Assembly (NCBI RefSeq): GCF_012843905.1
Contig: NZ_JABAGC010000014.1
Span: 1 to 63,528 of the forward strand
DNA: 63,528 nt
Source: Clostridium sp. SM-530-WT-3G
GTDB taxonomy: Bacteria > Bacillota > Clostridia > Clostridiales > Clostridiaceae
Direction: 5' to 3'
Below the pieces are notes generated by a model. That model did no database searches. It saw only the letters and a program-made list of their open reading frames with translations, and was not told the origin of the DNA. The translations under genes were made by a program, and so were the position numbers. Positions 57,702 through 63,528 of the stretch are shown piece by piece; position 1 is the stretch's first letter, and each line of letters starts with the position of its first letter.

Positions 57702-57737
57702 AAAAAAATCATGATAATAGTTATACCATCATGATTT
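57702..57737 (-). terminator. Terminator of the metallophosphoesterase gene
   Basis: Minus strand AAATCATGAT (57737-57728) / ATCATGATTT (57715-57706), then TTTT; 12 bp past the stop. Confidence 0.75.
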
Positions 57738-57748
57738 CTTTTATTTAT

Positions 57749-58444
57749 CTATAATACTCTCTTGGGGTTAAAATTAATATAATCTGCAGAAGATAAAATA
57801 TATTCAATTCCATCAACATATCCATTTAATAAATTTCCCATTAAAACAGGCCCATGTAAGTGTCCATATATTACTTTTTTAACATCAAATTCTTTAAATA
57901 TTTTTATAAAATCTGATTCTTCAAATTTTTCATTAGTTGGTGGATAGTGAATCATTACTATTATATTTTCATATCCTGCTTTCTTGGCAGCTTCTAGTGA
58001 TAATCTAAGTCTTATCTGTTCTCTTTTATAGATTTTCTCATCTTTTTCTGTATATTTATATTTATCTCCGCCAGGACACATCCATCCTCTTGTTCCACAG
58101 ATAGCAAAATCATCATATTCATAAAAATTATTTTGTAAGAACTTTGTATTTTCATATAATTTATTTAGTTTTGATATACTTCCCCACCAGTAATCATGAT
58201 TTCCTTTACTTATAATCTTCCTTCCTGGTAGTTCATCTATCCAATCTAAATCATATTTGCTGTCATCAGCTCTTAATGACCATGATATATCACCTGCAAT
58301 AAGTACTGTATCATCATCATTGACTTTTTCAATCCAGTTCTTTTTTATTTTCTCAGTGTGATCTCTCCACTTATCTCCAAATATATCCATGGGTTTTTCT
58401 ACATTAAAACCAAGATGCAAATCTGAAATAGTATAAAGTGCCAT
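57749..58444 (-). CDS. Calcineurin-like metallophosphoesterase
   Basis: 231 residues. Metal ligands are visible in ISDLHLGF, IAGDISWS, SKGNHDYWW, MIHYPPT and YGHLHG. Belongs to the predicted phosphohydrolases of Firmicutes with this size; substrate unknown. Monocistronic, on the minus strand between xylB and the FlhB-like gene. Confidence 0.83.
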   Translation of the reverse strand: MALYTISDLHLGFNVEKPMDIFGDKWRDHTEKIKKNWIEKVNDDDTVLIAGDISWSLRADDSKYDLDWIDELPGRKIISKGNHDYWWGSISKLNKLYENTKFLQNNFYEYDDFAICGTRGWMCPGGDKYKYTEKDEKIYKREQIRLRLSLEAAKKAGYENIIVMIHYPPTNEKFEESDFIKIFKEFDVKKVIYGHLHGPVLMGNLLNGYVDGIEYILSSADYINFNPKRVL

Positions 58445-58458
58445 TACATTTTTTCTCC

Positions 58459-58543
58459 TTTTTATCTGTGAATTGTTCTCAATTGCAGCATAGCTGCTCT
58501 TTTTATCAGTGAGCTGTTGTTAGTATCAGTAGCACTGATGGCT
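58459..58543. repeat. Two diverged tandem copies of a 39-bp intergenic repeat
   Basis: CTTTTTATCTGTGAATTG (from 58459) and CTTTTTATCAGTGAGCTG (from 58500) begin two similar units of about 39 bp. Each ends in a small hairpin (GCAGC ATA GCTGC 58485-58497; ATCAGT AGC ACTGAT 58524-58538). The hairpins may also help end transcription of the FlhB-like gene. Confidence 0.45.
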
Positions 58544-58801
58544 TTAGCGGTGTTTATCTAAATCTGTGACAAACGCTATTACGTGAGCAACTGCTTCGTA
58601 TAATTCTGAGGGTATTTCTTGGCCTACATCTACATTGCATAATAAATTAGTTAGTTCTTTATTATATACTATAGGAACTTCATTTTCTTCAGCTTTTTCT
58701 AGTATTTTATCAGCAATATGGCCCATTCCAGCTGCAGTAACAATAGGAGCATCACTATTAAATTCATATCTTAATGCTGCTGCTTTTTTTCTTTGATTCA
58801 T
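58544..58801 (-). CDS. FlhB-like C-terminal domain protein (YlqH type)
   Basis: 85 residues, matching only the cytoplasmic C-terminal domain of the flagellar export switch FlhB: AAALRYEFNSDAPIVTAAGMGHIADKILEKAEENEVPIVYN. The autocleavage NPTH site is replaced by NSDA. There is no membrane part. B. subtilis has such a stand-alone protein (YlqH) next to a FliK-like one (YlqG), the same pairing as here. Function unknown; not in a flagellar operon. Confidence 0.82.
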   Translation of the reverse strand: MNQRKKAAALRYEFNSDAPIVTAAGMGHIADKILEKAEENEVPIVYNKELTNLLCNVDVGQEIPSELYEAVAHVIAFVTDLDKHR

Positions 58802-58901
58802 ATTAGTATACCCCCTTTAAATCAATAAGTCTAAATCACAATACAAGTTTCATTTTACCTTATAATCTTTATTTATACAATTTCAAATTTTCTACTATTT
58901 C

Positions 58902-60767
58902 TTACACCTTCGTATCTATAGCAGAAATTTTAACCTCACTAAAAAATTCTCTACAACTTGATATATCAACAGGTCTTTCTTTAGTTGATACACTTACATT
59001 TACTAACATTCCTAAACTATTTAGACCATTTAAGAGTTGTGCTTTGTGATTATTTATTATATCTGAAAATCCCCAATCACATTTCAGATTTACATCAAGT
59101 TTATTATTCCTCAAAGTAATATATCCATCTATATCACCTAAATTAATTGTTTTTACGCTTACAACCATCTTAGTATTTGTAGTATCTATCTTCTTTCCAT
59201 CTTTTCTGTTATCTTTAATTATTAATTTACATGGATATTCTGTATTCTGCGTATTTACTCCAAAATTTAAATAATAATACTCATTGCTTATTGAGTTAAA
59301 TACTCTAAAATCATTCATATTTTGTTTAAGAGTACTCATTACTTTATCTAAAACTGCACTATCTTGTAATTCTGTCTGATTTAATAAACCCTTTACTATA
59401 TCCTTTACATTATTAATCTTCTCTTGTATATTTTCCTTAATAGCCTCTTCTCTATTAATATTAAATCCTGCAAACTTATCAGCCCCACTAAACTGTGTAT
59501 TCATATTTTTTATATTAAATGTATTTAATGGCATTGACTTAGTCTTTTGAGGAAAAGCTTCATATGATGATTCACTTTTATATTTACTTACAGCTTCTTT
59601 TATCATCTTATATTCATCATCAGAAAGCTTTACTTCTCTACTTTCAACCCTGCTCAATAAAGCTTCTATTTTTGCCTTGTTAGTAGATTCTATAAGTGAT
59701 GAAGCTTGAGTTTTAGGTATTTCTTCTGATGTATTTATGTTTCCAATTATTGATTTTACATCATTAAGAAAATTTTTATCTTGTAATCTATCAGTTAAAG
59801 ATTTATTACTATTTTCAATTATAGTATTTTGATTAGCACCAAATACTGATTTACTTTCGTCACCACTATTGGAGGCTAATGTTTTAAGAAGATCTAAAAC
59901 GTCTACCTTTGTATTCATGGGATTATTATCCGAATATATCTTAGATGCTAGTGACTGACTTGTAGTATCACCAGAACTTTTATTAATATTTGGGGATTCC
60001 TGATTATCTAATATACTTATTTTAGAATTTATAGCTTCCATAATATCTTTATCAAAATCAATATTATTAAGCTTTTCTTGAATATCCATAAGTACTTTTT
60101 CTATTGAAGAATTACCTTTAAAAAGTTTATTAAAACTTTCAATATTTTCTGCTGAAAAATCGATATTATTCTCAATAAATACGAATATATCATCTTCACT
60201 CATGTTCTTAAATTGCTCAAAGAATTTTGTCAAAGTATCTTGGATTTTTTTACCCTCTGCACTATTAATATCAATATTTTTACCTGTTGTATATTTTTCT
60301 ATAAATTTATTTATCTCATCCGGATCAAAATTAACTTTCTCATTAAACTGAAGTATCCCTTTTATTTTGTTTATATTCTCTCTAGTTAATGGAATACTAT
60401 AACTAACCATTTTCTTCAAAATGGGTACGTCTTCCTTTGAAAGCCCTTCTTTATCTATTATCTCTTTAAAATTTTCATCTACTTCTGAATCTTGTTTAGT
60501 TCCTTGATTTATAACTTTTAATTTAAGCTTTCCATTCTCAAATCCATCTACTTGAAATTTAACTAATTTTAGCTCTTCAAAATTTATATTTCCCTCAACT
60601 TCCGCAATAAACTGCCAACCATCTGAAAGTTTTATTGTAACATCCTTACCTTCACCTTTTGATACAACTCTTCCAGTAAATTTTTCGCCTATGTCAAAAG
60701 TTAATTTGCTAGAAATTTTTTTTGAATTGATATTATATCCATTATTTATATTCCAAATCCCTGGCAT
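58902..60767 (-). CDS. FliK-like protein (YlqG type)
   Basis: 621 residues. A beta-rich N-terminus (about 20-90), a long low-complexity middle rich in Asn, Ser, Lys and Asp (about 90-420), and a C-terminal domain (about 430-600) resembling the FliK hook-length control C-terminus (LDVNLKCDWGFSDIINNHKAQLLNGLNSLGM). Paired with the FlhB-like gene 100 bp downstream. Role is unknown; FliK-FlhB interaction is known in flagella, so a related interaction is likely. Tyrosyl-tRNA synthetase follows upstream without a shared operon. Confidence 0.72.
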   Translation of the reverse strand: MPGIWNINNGYNINSKKISSKLTFDIGEKFTGRVVSKGEGKDVTIKLSDGWQFIAEVEGNINFEELKLVKFQVDGFENGKLKLKVINQGTKQDSEVDENFKEIIDKEGLSKEDVPILKKMVSYSIPLTRENINKIKGILQFNEKVNFDPDEINKFIEKYTTGKNIDINSAEGKKIQDTLTKFFEQFKNMSEDDIFVFIENNIDFSAENIESFNKLFKGNSSIEKVLMDIQEKLNNIDFDKDIMEAINSKISILDNQESPNINKSSGDTTSQSLASKIYSDNNPMNTKVDVLDLLKTLASNSGDESKSVFGANQNTIIENSNKSLTDRLQDKNFLNDVKSIIGNINTSEEIPKTQASSLIESTNKAKIEALLSRVESREVKLSDDEYKMIKEAVSKYKSESSYEAFPQKTKSMPLNTFNIKNMNTQFSGADKFAGFNINREEAIKENIQEKINNVKDIVKGLLNQTELQDSAVLDKVMSTLKQNMNDFRVFNSISNEYYYLNFGVNTQNTEYPCKLIIKDNRKDGKKIDTTNTKMVVSVKTINLGDIDGYITLRNNKLDVNLKCDWGFSDIINNHKAQLLNGLNSLGMLVNVSVSTKERPVDISSCREFFSEVKISAIDTKV

Positions 60768-60834
60768 TATCGCGTCTCACCTCTAACTTTTATTCATACA
60801 ATTATTTATCGAGTAATAGGCGTATAAATTTATA

Positions 60835-60866
60835 AAGAGCTCTGCAATATTAGCATTACAGAACCC
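60835..60866 (-). terminator. Weak terminator after tyrS
   Basis: TCTGCAAT (60841-60848) / ATTACAGA (60855-60862), one mismatch; weak T-tract on the minus strand. 27 bp past the tyrS stop. Confidence 0.4.
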
Positions 60867-60888
60867 TTTAATATATCAATTTATTTAA

Positions 60889-62109
60889 CTATTTAACTTC
60901 AATCTTATTATAGTTTTTCTTACCTCTTTTAATTAAGGCAATTCCGTCTTCAAAGTCATCTTCATTTAAAGTTCTAACTACATCTGTAACTTTAACTCCA
61001 TTTAAAGATAATCCACCTTGTTCTATTAGTCTTCTACCTTCTTTTTTAGATGGTACTATTTTATTAGATGCCATTATATCTAATAATGATGTTCCTACTT
61101 CTTCTTTAGAAATAGTTACTGTTGGAACATTAGACATATCTGCTCCACCTGCAAATAAAGCTCTTGCAGCATCTTGAGCTTTTTTAGCTTCTTCTTCACC
61201 ATGTACAAGTTTAGTTATTTCATATGCTAATATTTCCTTAGCCTTATTTATTTCCGAACCTTCTAATGCACCTAATCTTCTTACTTCATCCATTGGTAAG
61301 AATGTTAATAAAGCTAAACATTTTTCAACATCAGCATCATCAACGTTTCTCCAGTATTGATAGAAATCAAATGGAGAAGTTTTATTTGGATCAAGCCATA
61401 AAGCACCACCAACAGTTTTACCCATTTTTTGCCCTTGGCTGTTTGTTAATAATGTACATGTCATAGCCATTGCTTGACCTTGAGCTTTTCTTCTTACAAG
61501 TTCAACACCAGCAATCATATTAGACCATTGGTCATCTCCACCTAATTCCATTTTACAATTATACTTTTGATTTAATACATAGAAATCATATCCTTGCATT
61601 AACATATAATTAAATTCTAAGAATGATAATCCTCTTTCTAATCTTTGTTTAAAGCATTCAGCTGTAAGCATTCTATTAACTGAGAAGTGAACTCCTACTT
61701 CTCTTAAGAAATCAACATAATTAGCCTTTAATAACCAGTCTGCATTATTTACTAAAATTGCTTTATCATCAGAAAAATCTATAAATCTTTCCATTTGCTT
61801 CTTAATACATTCAACATTATGTTCAATATCTTCCTTAGTAAGCATCTTTCTCATATCTGTCTTACCACTTGGATCTCCTACCATTGCAGTTCCACCACCA
61901 ATTAAAGCTATTGGTCTATGTCCTGCTCTTTGCATATGAGCCATAAACATCATTGCAATAAAATGCCCTACGTGTAAGCTGTCTGCTGTTGGATCAAATC
62001 CTATATAAAAAGTAACCTTCTCATTTTCTAATAATTTTCTAGTTTCTTCTTCATGAGTAAATTGTTTTATGTATCCTCTTTCTAATAGCTCATCTAGTAC
62101 GTTTGCCAT
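60889..62109 (-). CDS. tyrS: Tyrosyl-tRNA synthetase
   Basis: Class I synthetase, 406 residues, bacterial TyrRS with C-terminal S4 RNA-binding domain (about 340-406). HIGH-type motif SLHVGHF (residues 44-50) and KMSKS-type KMGKTVGG. Ribosome binding site AGGAGG. No T-box bulge or terminator occurs in the 165 bp upstream, unlike leuS. A heptamer-array repeat occupies part of that gap. Confidence 0.95.
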   Translation of the reverse strand: MANVLDELLERGYIKQFTHEEETRKLLENEKVTFYIGFDPTADSLHVGHFIAMMFMAHMQRAGHRPIALIGGGTAMVGDPSGKTDMRKMLTKEDIEHNVECIKKQMERFIDFSDDKAILVNNADWLLKANYVDFLREVGVHFSVNRMLTAECFKQRLERGLSFLEFNYMLMQGYDFYVLNQKYNCKMELGGDDQWSNMIAGVELVRRKAQGQAMAMTCTLLTNSQGQKMGKTVGGALWLDPNKTSPFDFYQYWRNVDDADVEKCLALLTFLPMDEVRRLGALEGSEINKAKEILAYEITKLVHGEEEAKKAQDAARALFAGGADMSNVPTVTISKEEVGTSLLDIMASNKIVPSKKEGRRLIEQGGLSLNGVKVTDVVRTLNEDDFEDGIALIKRGKKNYNKIEVK

Positions 62110-62144
62110 TAATAATACCTCCTTAAATTATGCTCTTAAGAAAA

Positions 62145-62189
62145 CAATTGACAGTGGACAATTAAATATTAATTGTCAATTGTCAATTA
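62145..62189. repeat. Inverted heptamer array upstream of tyrS (variant)
   Basis: CAATTGA CAGTGGA CAATTAA (62145-62165), 3-nt spacer, TTAATTG TCAATTG TCAATTA (62169-62189). Same 7-bp period and mirror arrangement as the arg elements, but with a CAATTGA unit. Confidence 0.6.
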
Positions 62190-62274
62190 CCATCTCTCTC
62201 TATATATAAATAGTATAGCTTCAAGTCATACTTTTGGCAATATTCATAGTATTTATGAATACTTTAATATAATA

Positions 62275-63441
62275 TCAATCTTTATTACAATCTATTATTT
62301 TATTACATCCTGGTAATACCACTTTAAAGCTATGTTCAATTCTAGAATTTATAAATTTAACCTTACCTCTTCCCTTAAATGCTTCTCTTATTCTAGTAAA
62401 TCCTTTTCCATTATTCAAAAATCTTCCTTTCTCATCCAAAGTGATGAGCTTTTCATAAAGCCATATATTTCTCTTATTATAATTTGTCCTTTCACCCTTT
62501 ATATTCTCATCTATAAATTCTCCTGGACTTGAAATAACAATATTGTTATCATCTATTATTATTTCAACAATTCTATTCAAATCATAATATTCTCTATACA
62601 ATACTGCATTTTTAACAGCTTCTACTATTGCATTTACTGGATAATCCTCTGGCATTATTTCTGTTAAAGTTTTTTCTGTTTTATCCACTATTTCAATAAG
62701 ATTTCCTTGTATAACATAAACTTTTCCGTATATATTATCTATTTTATTAACTATTTTAATCATATTATTAGGAATACATATATGGTTTATATCAGAAAAT
62801 ACAAGCAAACCACCATAAGTACATTTTAATTTTGCTAACTCTCTATCTTTATATATAATTCCTGCACTCAAAAGTAAAAATTCTTTATTTTCATCAGTTA
62901 ATGTAATTCCTTTATTTTTAAAGTACTTCTTTACTAAATCCATATTCAGCATACTTATATCACTTCTCATCACCGGACATGTTTCTATTGTCAAATTTAA
63001 ATTTTCCTCAAGTAAAGCTATAAGTTCCTGTTTTCTCATAGTATCAGTAGTAGAGCCCCTCCTAATATAAAATGCTCCATTTTCTCTTACCTGATAAGGT
63101 CTTTGACCACCATCATAAATTGATATTACACCAATCTTTTTATTATCTATGAATAAAAAATCAATCTGTAATGGAATTGGAGGTTCACACCTTGAAGTTA
63201 TTATCTGCTGAATTTGCTCTTCTGTAAAAAGATTATTATCATTTATTCCAAATACTTTTTTAGTTTTATCTTGAACACCAACGATAATATATCCTCTGCC
63301 TCCATTTGAATTTGCTATGGCACAAATATCTTTTGTCAGCTCTTTCTTTCCAATTTCATTTGTAAGATCTAGCTTAAGTTTAAAATCAAGTTTAGGGCCC
63401 TCTTCTTTTCTAATTAAAGATAGAAGTTTCTTTCTATCCAT
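62275..63441 (-). CDS. AlbA_2 (Schlafen-like) domain protein with GHKL-type ATPase region
   Basis: 388 residues. N-terminal AlbA_2 domain (about 1-125): EGPKLDFKLKLD, IANSNGGRGYIIVGVQD and GAFYIRRGSTTDTM. C-terminal GHKL-like ATP-binding region with VEAVKNAVLYREY and NNIVISSPGEF. Often annotated as an RNA- or DNA-binding ATPase or regulator; the specific target is unknown. Last gene in the window, with no gene in the final 87 bases. Confidence 0.75.
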   Translation of the reverse strand: MDRKKLLSLIRKEEGPKLDFKLKLDLTNEIGKKELTKDICAIANSNGGRGYIIVGVQDKTKKVFGINDNNLFTEEQIQQIITSRCEPPIPLQIDFLFIDNKKIGVISIYDGGQRPYQVRENGAFYIRRGSTTDTMRKQELIALLEENLNLTIETCPVMRSDISMLNMDLVKKYFKNKGITLTDENKEFLLLSAGIIYKDRELAKLKCTYGGLLVFSDINHICIPNNMIKIVNKIDNIYGKVYVIQGNLIEIVDKTEKTLTEIMPEDYPVNAIVEAVKNAVLYREYYDLNRIVEIIIDDNNIVISSPGEFIDENIKGERTNYNKRNIWLYEKLITLDEKGRFLNNGKGFTRIREAFKGRGKVKFINSRIEHSFKVVLPGCNKIIDCNKD

Positions 63442-63528
63442 AGATTACTTTCCGTTACTGAAAACTTATAAAAATCTATAAAAAATTATAAAATCTTATG
63501 TTTCATTCCTTTTTCAATGTATCTGCTT

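Noticed and set aside
62110..62274. T-box leader for tyrS
   Set aside because: No GGTACC-type bulge, specifier context or terminator is present on the minus strand; the gap holds only a heptamer repeat and AT-rich DNA.
1..63528. CRISPR array, insertion sequence, prophage or defence island
   Set aside because: No regularly spaced repeats with unique spacers, transposase, integrase, phage or restriction genes are visible.

Overview
The window is low-GC Gram-positive DNA. The A+T-rich spacers, strong GGAGG-type ribosome binding sites, a leuS T-box, MsmX-dependent-type sugar ABC permeases, and the argGH-CJBDF, aro and xylose gene sets all point to a saccharolytic Clostridium sensu stricto (relatives such as C. 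beijerinckii, C. butyricum or C. acetobutylicum). I cannot name the species. There are no rRNA or tRNA genes, CRISPR arrays, prophage genes or transposase genes.

Layout. (1) 1-3.1 kb: a nucleoside-kinase-like fusion protein on the minus strand and a DUF421/DUF4363 membrane-protein pair on the plus strand. (2) 3.3-11.9 kb: a complete arginine pathway, argG-argH then argC-argJ-argB-argD-argF. A 24-bp palindrome overlaps the argG promoter, and heptamer-repeat arrays lie in front of most ribosome binding sites. (3) 12-18.9 kb: NdpA-like nucleoid protein, CYTH phosphatase, manA, a frameshifted GH1 beta-glucosidase and a GH36 alpha-galactosidase. (4) 19-29.4 kb, minus strand: aroF-aroB-aroA-aroC-pheA-aroE-aroK-aroD followed by a second aroF and tyrA. 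Together these run from PEP and erythrose-4-P to the phenylpyruvate/4-hydroxyphenylpyruvate stage. (5) 29.6-41 kb: cardiolipin synthase, T-box leuS, a ferredoxin-nitroreductase, a decayed ABC exporter operon, and single genes including a HesB-like protein and a small alarmone synthetase. (6) 41-57.5 kb, minus strand: a xylan/xylose island. It has a secreted GH10 xylanase, GH43 xylosidase, GH8 exo-oligoxylanase, ABC permeases and binding protein, a deacetylase, the fucose-isomerase-type xylose isomerase, a DUF4867 protein, transaldolase, a ROK regulator and xylulokinase. (7) 57.7-63.5 kb: metallophosphoesterase, an FlhB-like/FliK-like pair, tyrS and an AlbA_2-type protein.

The most striking observation is in front of the first DAHP synthase. 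A consensus promoter is followed by a 45-codon ORF with 12 aromatic residues (8 Phe, 3 Tyr, 1 Trp) within 20 codons. Next come an intrinsic terminator and a matching antiterminator pairing (8+4 bp) whose 5' strand lies in the last codons of that ORF. This is the layout of classical ribosome-mediated attenuation, for an aromatic operon in a lineage better known for T-boxes. A second structural theme is a family of (CAGTTAA)n...(TTAACTG)n inverted heptamer arrays placed just ahead of ribosome binding sites.

The xylan island reads as one pathway. Secreted xylanase makes oligosaccharides, the lipoprotein and two permeases import them, cytoplasmic GH8 and GH43 release xylose, and the isomerase, kinase and transaldolase feed the pentose phosphate pathway. 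Two near-identical upstream elements plus cre-like sites mark the two transporter promoters.
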